From an uncultured Clostridia bacterium (GTDB taxonomy: Bacteria; Bacillota; Clostridia; Oscillospirales; Acutalibacteraceae), in the NCBI GenBank assembly GCA_937898625.1, contig CALEJF010000037.1, positions 1 through 17,922 of the forward strand: a DNA stretch of 17,922 nucleotides, given 5' to 3'. The notes beneath the pieces are model-generated. The model did not search any database, had not been told where the DNA came from, and was given only the letters and a program-made list of their open reading frames with translations. Shown here piece after piece: positions 1 to 8,168 of the stretch (positions are counted from its first letter, which is position 1; each line of letters starts with the position of its first letter). The position numbers were made by a program, and so were the translations under genes.

Positions 1-3
1 GAC

Positions 4-95
4 AATAACACTGTGCAAAGCACAATAAAACTGCGAAGCAATATCACTCGCCGTATGACGAATAAAACTGCCGAGTGTCCTTACGAACACTCGGC
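4..95. repeat. Linker-hairpin array
   Basis: A 9-base linker of the form AATA[AT][AC]ACT occurs four times, at 4-12, 24-32, 40-48 and 61-69. After each copy there is a different inverted repeat: GTGC/GCAC at 13-23, TGC/GCA at 32-40, a weak TCG/CGA pairing at 48-61, and a perfect 9-bp stem at 70-95. The linker is nearly constant while the stems differ in sequence and length, so this looks like a non-coding mosaic of hairpins rather than a simple tandem repeat. It lies immediately 3' of the minus-strand transporter gene and probably continues beyond the left edge. I recall similar intergenic palindromic elements in clostridial gut genomes, but that is memory and was not checked. Confidence 0.5.
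61..95 (-). terminator. Intrinsic terminator of the GPH transporter gene
   Basis: A perfect 9-bp stem (GCCGAGTGT at 70-78 with ACACTCGGC at 87-95) encloses an 8-base loop. Read on the minus strand it is followed by AGTTTTATT, a short and imperfect T-tract. It lies about 40 bases past the stop codon of the minus-strand transporter gene, the right place for its transcript end. The T-tract is weak, so some readthrough is possible. Confidence 0.65.
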
Positions 96-135
96 TATCG
101 AGCTGGGGTTAATTTTTATATATTGTGATTGAAAA

Positions 136-1686
136 TTATTCTGCGTCAGCAGAGTCTGTTTCGCCATCAATGGTAAGATTCTCAAGTCTTTCGCGACGTC
201 TTACCTCAAGGTCAGCGAGCATTTGCTCTTTGAACTTACCGTCAACATTGAAGAACATAAGAGTTACACCGTAAAGGAAACGAGCAATTGCAGGGAGTAA
301 GCAGAATATTGCCCAGAAGCCGAGGAGTGTTTTGTGGTTTGATTCAGGAACAATGTTACCAAACTCGTCCTTGCGAGCAACATAACCAACTGCTGAAATA
401 ACAACACCTGAAAGAAGCTGTGTAATTGAGTTTGCAGCTTTACCAAAGTAGTTCTGAACAGTCTGAACAAGAGCTTCGTTTCTCATACCTGTTTTCCATT
501 CGCTGTAGTCGTAAACGTCACCTTGAAGAACAGCACCTGCAACATTTAAAAGCTGGTTTGGAAGACCACAAATTGTAAGGCAAAGTGTGAGAACAGCAAG
601 GTTAATTACAGCATTTTGACCCTCCCAGTCAACAAGGAAGCCTTTGCCATTGTTGCCGAAAATACCGATAAGGAATGTTCCTGCATAAGCGATACCTGCA
701 AAGATACCGGATGCGACAGCAACTTTTTTAGCACCAAACTTACGAATGAGTTTAGGAGCAAGCGGAACCATAATGTAATTAGGAATACCTGTGAAAAGAC
801 CTGCGATAGAACCGTGAGCAACGTTCTTTGAGTTGTGCATCCAGTAAAAGCTTTCACTTGCAACACCAACTGACTTGAATCCTGCAAAGAAACCTGAAAG
901 AACAAGTATGAACATTGGTCTGTTCTTGAAAACATTTTTGAATGATTCAATAACGCCAACTTCCTTCATCTGTTCACGGGAAGCAAGAGGCACTCTTTCA
1001 CGCATTGCAGAGAAGCCGTAGAACGCAGTAAATGCAGCGATTACTGTGATAATAACAGCAAATCCTGTGTAAATATCCTGCATACCGATTTTGTTGTCAG
1101 TAGCTTTTGGAAGGAACCCAACAAACATTGATGCGATTGATGGAAGAAATACACCAAAAAGGTCAGCAAACTTTGATGTGGCAATAAGATTGTCACGCTC
1201 ATTGTTGTTTGGTGTAATGTTATAAAGCATAATCGTCCAAGCACCAAAGTATGACATACCAAGGTTATAAACGAAAATCGCAACAATAGTCCAGATAACT
1301 TTTTGCCATTCGTGAACAAGGAACGACGGAGTTGTGAAAAGCATTACCATTGCTATTGCCCAGAATGGGGTAGGAATAACAAGCCATGGACGAAGACGAC
1401 CCCAACGAGTTCTTGTACGGTCAATAATAAGACCGGAAATTGAGTCGTCAACCGCGTCGTAAATTGATTCAATGAACATAATTACACCGTATGTACTACC
1501 TGACATTCCAAGGAAGCTGATAGCAAAAAACTGACGGAATGCGTTAACATACTGGCTTAAGTTTTTCTGTCCGAATGATGTAAGAAGATAAGCGGCAATT
1601 TCTTTAGGACGAAGATATCGTCTGTTGGCAGCAGAAACTTCGCTGTTAGCTTCTTGAGAAACAGTTGTGGTTACATTGTTTTCCAC
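136..1686 (-). CDS. GPH-family (MelB-like) sugar:cation symporter
   Basis: Predicted inner-membrane transporter of the glycoside-pentoside-hexuronide:cation symporter family within the MFS fold, 516 residues, of usual to slightly long length for the family. It has about twelve hydrophobic segments between residues 30 and 490. The diagnostic stretch is at residues 76-102: YDAVDD, then IIDRTRTRWGRLRPW. By alignment from memory, D77 and D81 match the cation-binding aspartates D55 and D59 of MelB. The start is GTG at 1686. An in-frame stop lies six bases upstream, so no longer start exists, and AAAGGCG sits about 12 bases before it. The C-terminus is hydrophilic and acidic. The substrate cannot be told from sequence; no glycosidase or sugar-utilisation gene is beside it, so melibiose, xyloside or glucuronide transport are all open. 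It has its own predicted promoter and a terminator and is probably transcribed alone. Confidence 0.88.
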   Translation of the reverse strand: MENNVTTTVSQEANSEVSAANRRYLRPKEIAAYLLTSFGQKNLSQYVNAFRQFFAISFLGMSGSTYGVIMFIESIYDAVDDSISGLIIDRTRTRWGRLRPWLVIPTPFWAIAMVMLFTTPSFLVHEWQKVIWTIVAIFVYNLGMSYFGAWTIMLYNITPNNNERDNLIATSKFADLFGVFLPSIASMFVGFLPKATDNKIGMQDIYTGFAVIITVIAAFTAFYGFSAMRERVPLASREQMKEVGVIESFKNVFKNRPMFILVLSGFFAGFKSVGVASESFYWMHNSKNVAHGSIAGLFTGIPNYIMVPLAPKLIRKFGAKKVAVASGIFAGIAYAGTFLIGIFGNNGKGFLVDWEGQNAVINLAVLTLCLTICGLPNQLLNVAGAVLQGDVYDYSEWKTGMRNEALVQTVQNYFGKAANSITQLLSGVVISAVGYVARKDEFGNIVPESNHKTLLGFWAIFCLLPAIARFLYGVTLMFFNVDGKFKEQMLADLEVRRRERLENLTIDGETDSADAE

Positions 1687-1738
1687 TTTTCAATCACGCC
1701 TTTTTAAAATAGTCATATATATCCAATATATAAATACA

Positions 1739-1767
1739 AATATATCATAAAACAGTTGAATAATCAA
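1739..1767 (-). promoter_or_regulatory. Predicted sigma-A promoter of the GPH transporter gene
   Basis: On the minus strand TTGATT (plus coordinates 1762-1767) and TATATT (1739-1744) are separated by exactly 17 bases. This puts transcription start near 1732 and gives a leader of about 45 bases to the GTG start. A palindrome with GTTGA/TCAAC arms (1755-1768) covers the -35 box. It could be an operator or a weak terminator hairpin for the upstream rnhA transcript. Confidence 0.55.
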
Positions 1768-1790
1768 CCGAAAAAATAAAAATAATGCAA

Positions 1791-2237
1791 TTATTTGAAT
1801 TTTAAGGAATAGGCAACAGCCAATTTGTCGCATCTTTCGTTTTCAGGATGCCCTGCGTGACCTTTTACCCATTCAAATTCGTATTCGTGTTGGGACAAAA
1901 GAAATAAAAGCCTGTCCCATAAATCAGGATTTAAAGCAGGTTTTTTATCTGCTTTTTTCCAGTTGTTTGCTTTCCAACCTTCAGCCCATCCCTTTGTGAT
2001 TCCGTTTACAACATAGGATGAGTCAGAATAAATCTTAACCTTGCATTTTCTGTTCAATGCTTCAAGTCCGTTAATAACAGCAAGGAGCTCCATTCTGTTG
2101 TTGGTGGTTTCTTTTTCGCCTCCTGAAAGCTCCTTTTCAACTCCGTTACAGCGCAAAATTGTACCCCAACCACCGGGTCCCGGGTTGCCTGAACAAGCAC
2201 CATCAGTAAACATTTCAACATAACTTAATTTTTCCAT
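1791..2237 (-). CDS. rnhA: Ribonuclease HI
   Basis: Cytoplasmic endonuclease that cleaves the RNA strand of RNA-DNA hybrids, removing primers and R-loops. The 148 residues cover a full family-length domain. All catalytic positions of E. coli RNase HI are visible: D12 in FTDGACSGNPGPGGWG, E50 in NRMEL, D72 in YSDSS, H127 in KGHAGHPEN and D137 in ERCDKLA. The basic handle segment (GWKANNWKKADKKP, residues 87-100), which contacts the hybrid in the E. coli enzyme, is present, so this is a type 1 bacterial enzyme without an extra N-terminal hybrid-binding domain. The ATG is preceded by AGAGG at a normal distance. It is transcribed divergently from the RNase J operon, and the next gene on its strand, the transporter, is 104 bases away with its own promoter. 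Functional linkage to either neighbour is not evident. Confidence 0.97.
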   Translation of the reverse strand: MEKLSYVEMFTDGACSGNPGPGGWGTILRCNGVEKELSGGEKETTNNRMELLAVINGLEALNRKCKVKIYSDSSYVVNGITKGWAEGWKANNWKKADKKPALNPDLWDRLLFLLSQHEYEFEWVKGHAGHPENERCDKLAVAYSLKFK

Positions 2238-2334
2238 AAAAACCTCTGTGAATAATTGAATAATATTAATATAAAACTAATTTTATCACGAAATTTTAAC
2301 TTTAACAATATATATTTTATAAAGGTTGTTTTCC

Positions 2335-2363
2335 TTGACAATAATAAGAAATAATAGTATTAT
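2335..2363 (+). promoter_or_regulatory. Predicted sigma-A promoter of the rnj-ftsH operon
   Basis: A perfect -35 box TTGACA (2335-2340) is followed 17 bases later by TATTAT (2358-2363). Transcription would start near 2370, leaving an untranslated leader of about 100 bases before the RNase J start. It is the only strong promoter seen upstream of the seven co-directional genes that end at 11995. A perfect TATAAT also occurs at 2363-2368, but its 22-base spacing from TTGACA makes it the less likely -10. Confidence 0.75.
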
Positions 2364-2460
2364 ATAATGACAACTATATTGAGATATTATGGGTAATTTT
2401 AAGCATTTTACGAATTTATCCGTTACATATATTTGAATAAAAAATCCATCTTACAAAAAA

Positions 2461-2466
2461 GGAGGA
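2461..2466 (+). promoter_or_regulatory. Strong Shine-Dalgarno site fixing the rnj start
   Basis: GGAGGA, within the stretch AAAAAAGGAGGAAAAT, lies directly before the ATG at 2471. It supports this ATG, and therefore shows that the long basic N-terminal extension of RNase J is translated. Confidence 0.8.
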
Positions 2467-2470
2467 AAAT

Positions 2471-4318
2471 ATGGCTAAACAAAAAAACAGTAAGAATGTT
2501 CAGACAAATGAAACAAAACAGAAAACTACAAGCAGTAAAAACAAGCCGACAAAGAGTAAAAAAGGCTTCTTGAATAAAAAAACAACACAAAAGAAATCAA
2601 CTACAAGTAAAGTATCAAAAGAGAAAAAGGTGAAGAAGGAAAAAGCACCAAAAACACCTGATGTAGGTGTGAGAATTGCATTCTTGGGCGGACTTAATGA
2701 AGTTGGCAAGAATATGACACTTTATGAGTGTGGCGAGGATATGATTCTTGTTGATTGTGGTCTTGCTTTCCCTGAGCCTGATATGTTGGGCGTTGACCTT
2801 GTTATTCCTGACTTTACTTATGTAGAGCAGAATATCAATAAAATAAAGGGCATTTTTATTACTCACGGTCATGAGGACCACATTGGTGGTCTTGCATACC
2901 TACTTCAAAGAGTGAATATTCCCGTTTATGGTACAAAACTTACAATTGGTCTTATTGAGAATAAACTAAGTGAGCATAAAATTCTTGATATTGCAAAACT
3001 CAATGTGATTAAACCAAAGGATAAAATAAAACTTGGTTGCTTTGAGGTTGAGGCAATTCATGTAAACCACTCAATTCCTGATGCATTGGCTCTTGCCATA
3101 GGTACTCCTGCAGGACTCATCTTGCAGACAGGTGACTTTAAAATTGATACAACACCAATTGATGGCGATGTAATTGACCTTGCACGAATTGCAAAGCTTG
3201 GCGAAAAAGGTGTTTTATGTCTTCTTTCCGACTCAACTAATGCTCAAAGACCGGGTTATACTGCAAGTGAGCGTACAGTTGGTGAATCCTTTGCAAGGTT
3301 ATTCCAAAAGGCGGACGGTAAACGCCTTATTGTTGCTACATTTGCTTCAAATATCCATCGTGTACAGCAAATTATAGATGTTGCAAAGTCTGTTGGCAGA
3401 AAAGTTGCTCTTTCAGGCAGAAGCCTTGAAAATGTTGTTGAAACAGCATCAAAGCTTGGTTATCTCAATGTGCCTGAGGGTATATTGGTGAGTATTGATT
3501 CAATTTCAAGGTATCCACACGACAAACTTGTTATTATTACAACAGGCAGTCAGGGCGAGCCTATGTCTGCTCTTTACAGAATGGCTTTTTCAGAGCACAG
3601 ACGAGTTGAAATCGGCACAGGCGACTATGTTATTATTTCTGCAACACCAATTCCGGGTAATGAAAAAACTGTTGGTAAGGTTGTTGACGAGCTTTTAAAG
3701 CGTGGAGCAGAAGTCGTTTATGAAAAAATGTATGATGTTCACGTTTCTGGTCACGCTTGTCAGGAAGAACTTCGTTTGATTATGAGCCTTGCAAAGCCAA
3801 AATTCTTTATTCCTGTTCACGGTGAACAAAAGCATTTAAGAAGCCACGCACAACTTGCAGAAAGTATGGGAATAACCCCTGGAAATATTTATATTGCAGA
3901 CAACGGTAAGCAGGTTGAACTTACAAAACGCAAGATGTCTGTTGTGGAAGATGTTCCTGCAGGTAAAGTTTTTGTTGACGGTTATGGTGTGGGCGATGTT
4001 GGTAGTGCTGTTATCCGTGAAAGAAAACGCCTTGCGGAAGACGGACTGATGATAATCAGTGCAGTTATAGAAAAAGATACAGGAATGTTGGTTTCAGGTC
4101 CTGACATTGTTTCACGCGGATTTGTCTATGTAAGGGATTCTGAACAGCTTATAGCAGAGGCAAAACTTGTGGCACAGATTGTAATTGATGAATGTGTCCA
4201 CGAGGGTATTATTGAGTGGGGAACAATACGAAACAGAATAAGGGACGATATTTCCCGACTTTTATACGACAGAACCAAGCGTAATCCAATGGTGATTCCG
4301 TTAATCAATTCAATATAA
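2471..4318 (+). CDS. rnj: Ribonuclease J with lysine-rich N-terminal extension
   Basis: Metallo-beta-lactamase/beta-CASP ribonuclease with 5'-3' exonuclease and endonuclease activity in mRNA decay and rRNA maturation. The zinc-binding motif HGHEDH is at residues 132-137 (H132, H134, D136, H137). Further family blocks follow: HVNHSIPDALALAI, LLSDSTNAQRPGYT, TTGSQGEPMSALYRMA in the beta-CASP part, then HVSGHACQEEL and PVHGEQKHLRSHA. The 615 residues exceed the usual ~555 because residues 1-62 are a low-complexity Lys/Ser/Thr tail before the core begins at VRIAFLGGLNEVGKN. The tail is probably disordered and RNA- or ribosome-binding, which is inference. It is the first gene of the operon, under a consensus promoter, and its stop is two bases before gdpP. 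Only one RNase J is in the window, so J1 versus J2 cannot be decided. Confidence 0.95.
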   Translation: MAKQKNSKNVQTNETKQKTTSSKNKPTKSKKGFLNKKTTQKKSTTSKVSKEKKVKKEKAPKTPDVGVRIAFLGGLNEVGKNMTLYECGEDMILVDCGLAFPEPDMLGVDLVIPDFTYVEQNINKIKGIFITHGHEDHIGGLAYLLQRVNIPVYGTKLTIGLIENKLSEHKILDIAKLNVIKPKDKIKLGCFEVEAIHVNHSIPDALALAIGTPAGLILQTGDFKIDTTPIDGDVIDLARIAKLGEKGVLCLLSDSTNAQRPGYTASERTVGESFARLFQKADGKRLIVATFASNIHRVQQIIDVAKSVGRKVALSGRSLENVVETASKLGYLNVPEGILVSIDSISRYPHDKLVIITTGSQGEPMSALYRMAFSEHRRVEIGTGDYVIISATPIPGNEKTVGKVVDELLKRGAEVVYEKMYDVHVSGHACQEELRLIMSLAKPKFFIPVHGEQKHLRSHAQLAESMGITPGNIYIADNGKQVELTKRKMSVVEDVPAGKVFVDGYGVGDVGSAVIRERKRLAEDGLMIISAVIEKDTGMLVSGPDIVSRGFVYVRDSEQLIAEAKLVAQIVIDECVHEGIIEWGTIRNRIRDDISRLLYDRTKRNPMVIPLINSI

Positions 4319-4320
4319 TA

Positions 4321-6321
4321 ATGATGCTTATGAAAAAAACAAATGAAGGACGAATTAAACAAGTTTTAAAAAATATTGTAAAAGCATATCCGATAACAAT
4401 TCCTGCAACTGTTATTTGTGTTGTGCTTAGCCTTGTTATGTTCAAATATAATAAGGTAATAGCAATTCTCGGACTTGTCCTTACTTTGTTACTCATATTA
4501 GTCAGCCTTTTTATCAGACTTGTATCAAAAAGAAAATTAGAAGACATCGTCAATGCGTTAAACAGTAAACTTCTTATAGCTGATGAGGGTGAGGGACTTA
4601 AAAGTTTCCCGTTACCTGTTGTGCTGTTTGACGATAATGATGCAGTTGTCTGGTACAATAAATTGTTTTTTAGAAACTTTATCGAAAACGGTTTATATGA
4701 AGGTAATGATGTGAAGCAGTTTACCTCAGGTAATGGTGTAAAGGCTATAAACGATGGTAATCCTATTGAATGTTCACATGGCAAAAAAAAATATACTGCA
4801 TATCCGAGTGCCGTTAAATATAATGGTGCTGATTACCACGCTTTGTATTTTGTTGATGACACTTTGCTTAAAAAATACAGGTCTGCATATATGGCGACAC
4901 GACCTGTTTTTATGATTATAAATCTTGATAGCGTTGATGATACCTTAAATGATTTCCGTGATAGTCAAAAATCAGAAATACTTGGTGACCTTGAATCAAT
5001 TATTGAAAAATGGTTTGGTGAGTACAACTGCATTTTAAGAAAAGTGCAGAATAACAGATACCTTGTATTTGCTGAAAAAGAGAATTTGATAAAAATGATG
5101 GAAAATAAGTTTTCCATTTTGTCCCAGGTCCGTGCATATACATACGAGGGAAAAACTATAGGACTAACACTGTCAATAGGTGTGGGACTGGGTGAGAATC
5201 TTCCTCAATGCGAAAAAATTGCACGAAAAGCTCTTGATATGGCAATGGGTAGAGGTGGCGACCAGGTTGCTGTTAAGCCACATAACGGAGAATACGAATT
5301 CTTTGGTGGCGTTTCAAAGGGTGTTGAAAAACGAAATAAAACAAGAACAAGAATGATTGCATCAGCAATTAATGAGTTAATCAATACAAGTAACAATGTG
5401 CTCATAATGGGTCATCGTTTTGCGGATTTGGATGCCTTGGGTTCAGCGGTAGGTGTTGCAACGATTTGCAAAGCCTTGGGCAAGGATGCGAAAATCGTAA
5501 TGTCTTCAAAAACAACTCTTGCTATGCCACTTGCCAAGCATCTCATTTCAAATGGGCTTGATAATCTTTTAATCGAGCCTGACGATGTGGACGAATATCT
5601 GGGCGAGAAAACATTGTTGGTGATAGTTGATACTCACAGACAGAGTTTCCTTGAAACTCCCGAATTATTTGATAAGGTGGATAGAATTGTTGTTATTGAC
5701 CACCATAGAAAAACTGTTGACCATATAAATAAGGCAGTCATTTTCTACCACGAGCCATATTCGTCTTCTGCATCGGAGATGGTTACAGAGCTTATCCAGT
5801 ATATCAATGTTGATGTTCCGGTACCAAAAGCTTGTGCAGAGGCACTTATGTCGGGTATTACCCTTGATACAAAGAACTTTGTAATGAAAACAGGTGTCCG
5901 TACTTTTGAGGCAGCGGCATATCTTCGTTCATTAGGTGCAGATACAGTTGCGGTCAGACAATTGTTTGCAAACAGTATGGATACGCAAAAGGCAAAGAGT
6001 GAGGTAATTAAGAATTCAGCAACATATAAGAACTGTGCTATTGGTATTGCTGATGAGAACATTGAAAACATAAGAATTGTTGCAAGCCAAGCAGCAGATG
6101 AACTTTTGAATATTGATGGTGTAAACGGCTCATTTGTATTATTTATGACGGGCGATACAGTTAATATTTCAGCCCGTTCATATGGCGACATCAATGTTCA
6201 GCTTATAATGGAAGAATTGGGTGGTGGAGGTCATCAGACAATGGCTGCAGCCCAACTTCAGGGAGAAAATATAGAAAATGCAATCGCACAACTTAAATGT
6301 GCAATCGATAAAATCGTGTAA
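4321..6321 (+). CDS. gdpP: Cyclic-di-AMP phosphodiesterase GdpP (DHH/DHHA1)
   Basis: Membrane-bound enzyme hydrolysing c-di-AMP, the second messenger controlling potassium, osmotic and wall homeostasis. The 666 residues match the family length and order: two transmembrane helices (about 25-41 and 46-67), a PAS-like sensor (about 75-185), a degenerate GGDEF domain (about 195-320; no intact GGDEF sequence), a DHH domain and a C-terminal DHHA1 domain. Catalytic metal ligands are visible: H365, D369 and D371 in GHRFADLDALG, D437 in IVDTHR, D460-H461-H462 in the DHH motif, D516 in SGITLDTKNF. The DHHA1 signature GGGGHQTMAAAQ is at 634-645. The gene follows the RNase J stop after two bases with no clear Shine-Dalgarno, so it is probably translated by coupling. 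ATGs at 4321, 4324 and 4330 are all possible starts. Being directly upstream of rplI-dnaB is the conserved Firmicutes position of gdpP. Confidence 0.94.
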   Translation: MMLMKKTNEGRIKQVLKNIVKAYPITIPATVICVVLSLVMFKYNKVIAILGLVLTLLLILVSLFIRLVSKRKLEDIVNALNSKLLIADEGEGLKSFPLPVVLFDDNDAVVWYNKLFFRNFIENGLYEGNDVKQFTSGNGVKAINDGNPIECSHGKKKYTAYPSAVKYNGADYHALYFVDDTLLKKYRSAYMATRPVFMIINLDSVDDTLNDFRDSQKSEILGDLESIIEKWFGEYNCILRKVQNNRYLVFAEKENLIKMMENKFSILSQVRAYTYEGKTIGLTLSIGVGLGENLPQCEKIARKALDMAMGRGGDQVAVKPHNGEYEFFGGVSKGVEKRNKTRTRMIASAINELINTSNNVLIMGHRFADLDALGSAVGVATICKALGKDAKIVMSSKTTLAMPLAKHLISNGLDNLLIEPDDVDEYLGEKTLLVIVDTHRQSFLETPELFDKVDRIVVIDHHRKTVDHINKAVIFYHEPYSSSASEMVTELIQYINVDVPVPKACAEALMSGITLDTKNFVMKTGVRTFEAAAYLRSLGADTVAVRQLFANSMDTQKAKSEVIKNSATYKNCAIGIADENIENIRIVASQAADELLNIDGVNGSFVLFMTGDTVNISARSYGDINVQLIMEELGGGGHQTMAAAQLQGENIENAIAQLKCAIDKIV

Positions 6322-6336
6322 AGTGAGGAAAATACA

Positions 6337-6777
6337 ATGGATGTTATTTTGAAAGCAGATGTTAAAGGTTTAGGTAAAAAAGGTGAAAAGGTAAAAGCAT
6401 CAGACGGTTATGCTCGTAATTTCCTTTTCCCAAAGGGACTTGCAGTTGAGGCAAATGCACAGAGCCTTACTGAACTTCGTAACCGTGAACAGTCAAATCA
6501 GCATAAAATTGATGTTGAGGTTGCTGCTGCTAACGAGTCAAAGGCAAAGTTGCAGGGTAAAGTTATAAAAATTACTGCAAAAGCAGGAAATAACGGTAAA
6601 CTTTTTGGTTCTGTTACATCAAAAGAAGTTGCAGCAGAAATCACAAAGCAGTTTGCGGTTAAAGTTGACAAAAGAAAAATCTCAATGGATGATATAAAAA
6701 CTTTTGGTTCATTTAAAATCGAAGTAAAACTTTATACTAATATTGTAGCCGAAATGACAGTAATGGTCGGCGAATAA
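6337..6777 (+). CDS. rplI: 50S ribosomal protein L9
   Basis: Structural protein of the large ribosomal subunit, two globular domains joined by a long helix, bound to 23S rRNA near the L1 stalk and involved in frame maintenance. The 146 residues are of normal length. The N-terminal domain begins MDVILKADVKGLGKKGEKV, followed by the conserved block DGYARNFLFPKGLAVEA; residues 40-75 are the charged helical linker and the C-terminal domain contains NGKLFGSVTSKE, the usual family sequence. The ATG is preceded by GTGAGGA 15 bases after the gdpP stop. The gdpP-rplI-dnaB order is conserved in Firmicutes, which adds support. No odd feature. Confidence 0.97.
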   Translation: MDVILKADVKGLGKKGEKVKASDGYARNFLFPKGLAVEANAQSLTELRNREQSNQHKIDVEVAAANESKAKLQGKVIKITAKAGNNGKLFGSVTSKEVAAEITKQFAVKVDKRKISMDDIKTFGSFKIEVKLYTNIVAEMTVMVGE

Positions 6778-6791
6778 TTGGAGCGAATAAT

Positions 6792-8168
6792 ATGGAAAGC
6801 AATTTAATGGCTTCTGGAAATTTAAATTTGCCTTATAGTCTTGATGCAGAACAGGCAGTTTTGGGTTCAATTTTAAAAGACCCCGAGTGTCTGCCAACTG
6901 TTTCAGATATGCTTAAGATAGACCATCTCTATCTCCCACAGCACAAGGCAATTTATACGGCAATTCTTAATATTGATACAATGGGGGGCAGAATTGACCC
7001 TCTTGTTGTGCTGGAAGAATTGAAAAAGGAAGGCGTATATGACGATATCGGCGGTAAAACATATCTTATGAAAATTGCCGACGCAGTTCCTTCTACAAAA
7101 AATGTGGAGTCATATATTAAAATAATCATTGAAAAGTATTATCTTCGCACTTTGATGCTTACTGCTCGTGAAATTCTTGAAAAAACAAGTGACGGAACAG
7201 AATCTCCCGACCATCTTCTAAATTTAGCAGAGCAGAAGATTTACGATATCCGTCGTGGTAAGAATGTGTCAGGTCCTGCAAAAGTCAGCGATATTATTAT
7301 GTCCGATGTTTTTGAAAGGCTAAAAAAACTTGGCAGTGCTGACCCACAGGAAAAAGAAAAATACATAGGTATCCCAACAGGTTTTTCATATCTTGATAAG
7401 GTTTTGGGTGGTGGTTTCCACCGTTCAGACTTTATTGTTATCGGTGCTCGTCCCGCTATGGGTAAAACAAGCTTTGCCCTCAATGTTGCACGAAATATTG
7501 CAATGAAGGGCAGAAAAGTTCTTTTCTTCTCGTTGGAAATGTCAAAAGAACAACTTGCACAGCGAATTATCTCTACTGAGGCAAGAATTATCAGTAATAA
7601 ATTAAGAACAGGTGATATAACTGATTCTGACTGGGAAAAATTAGGACTTGCCCTCCAAAATCTTGTTAATTGTGAACTTTATTTTGACGACCAGGCAAAT
7701 ATCAATGTTAACGAGATGAAAGCCCGCGCTCTTCGTATGAAGGATGTTGACTGTATTGTAATTGACTACCTTCAGCTTATGTCAGGCACAAAGCGTTCGG
7801 AAAACCGTGTAAACGAAGTTTCTGAAATTACTCGTGGACTTAAAATGATGGCAAAAGACCTTAATATTCCTGTTGTTACTTGTTCACAGTTGTCCCGTGG
7901 CGTTGCAAAGAATTCAAATGACCATCGCCCACAGATGACTGACCTTCGTGAATCCGGTACAATCGAGCAGGATGCTGATATTGTTATTATGCTTCACCGT
8001 GAGGATTATTACAAGAATAATGAGGAAGATTCAGATACAGAATCTGCAAATATTGCTGAGGTTATTGTTGGTAAAAACCGACACGGCTCAACAGAAACTG
8101 TTAAAGTGGCATGGAATCCTGAATTTACAATGTTCTCAACACTTGAAAGGATAAAAGATGATAGATAA
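6792..8168 (+). CDS. dnaB: Replicative DNA helicase DnaB
   Basis: Hexameric RecA-fold ATPase that unwinds DNA at the replication fork and recruits primase (called DnaC in Bacillus). The 458 residues are full length with no intein. The N-terminal helical domain begins at LPYSLDAEQAVLGSIL (about residue 13). The C-terminal ATPase shows Walker A GARPAMGKTS (218-227), catalytic E249 in FSLEMS, Walker B CIVIDYLQLMSG (D325), the SQLSRG motif (365-370), DLRESGTIEQDAD (384-396) and KNRHGSTE with the likely arginine finger R430. The start at 6792 is preceded by GGAG; a second ATG at 6807 would give a protein five residues shorter and is the only real alternative. The 3' end overlaps tilS by 11 bases, so the two are translationally coupled, and rplI ends 14 bases upstream. 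Confidence 0.97.
   Translation: MESNLMASGNLNLPYSLDAEQAVLGSILKDPECLPTVSDMLKIDHLYLPQHKAIYTAILNIDTMGGRIDPLVVLEELKKEGVYDDIGGKTYLMKIADAVPSTKNVESYIKIIIEKYYLRTLMLTAREILEKTSDGTESPDHLLNLAEQKIYDIRRGKNVSGPAKVSDIIMSDVFERLKKLGSADPQEKEKYIGIPTGFSYLDKVLGGGFHRSDFIVIGARPAMGKTSFALNVARNIAMKGRKVLFFSLEMSKEQLAQRIISTEARIISNKLRTGDITDSDWEKLGLALQNLVNCELYFDDQANINVNEMKARALRMKDVDCIVIDYLQLMSGTKRSENRVNEVSEITRGLKMMAKDLNIPVVTCSQLSRGVAKNSNDHRPQMTDLRESGTIEQDADIVIMLHREDYYKNNEEDSDTESANIAEVIVGKNRHGSTETVKVAWNPEFTMFSTLERIKDDR

Larger units (their letters stand above)
2238..2470. other. Divergent intergenic region between rnhA and rnj
   Basis: This 233-base, very AT-rich spacer carries the outward signals for both strands. The plus-strand promoter is clear and listed separately. 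For rnhA the best minus-strand candidate I can find is a poor one (a GTGATA-like -35 box and TATTAT 18 bases on), so that promoter is uncertain. The rnj leader, about 100 bases from 2370 to 2470, shows no recognisable riboswitch, T-box or strong hairpin. Confidence 0.5.

Noticed and set aside
4..95. Possible CRISPR array in the repeated linkers
   Set aside because: The linker is only 9 bases and imperfect. The intervening pieces are 7-26 bases and mostly self-complementary, not spacer-like. No cas genes are present.
616..831. 71-codon plus-strand frame opposite the transporter
   Set aside because: It lies fully inside the well-supported GPH symporter gene on the other strand and has no recognisable motif or start signals.
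2335..2368. TTGACA paired with the perfect TATAAT at 2363-2368
   Set aside because: Spacing would be 22 bases, too long for sigma-A. TATTAT at 2358-2363 gives the ideal 17.
4305..4784. 159-codon minus-strand frame over the start of gdpP
   Set aside because: It is antisense to the transmembrane and PAS part of GdpP, where the sense frame matches the family order; the antisense product resembles nothing known to me.
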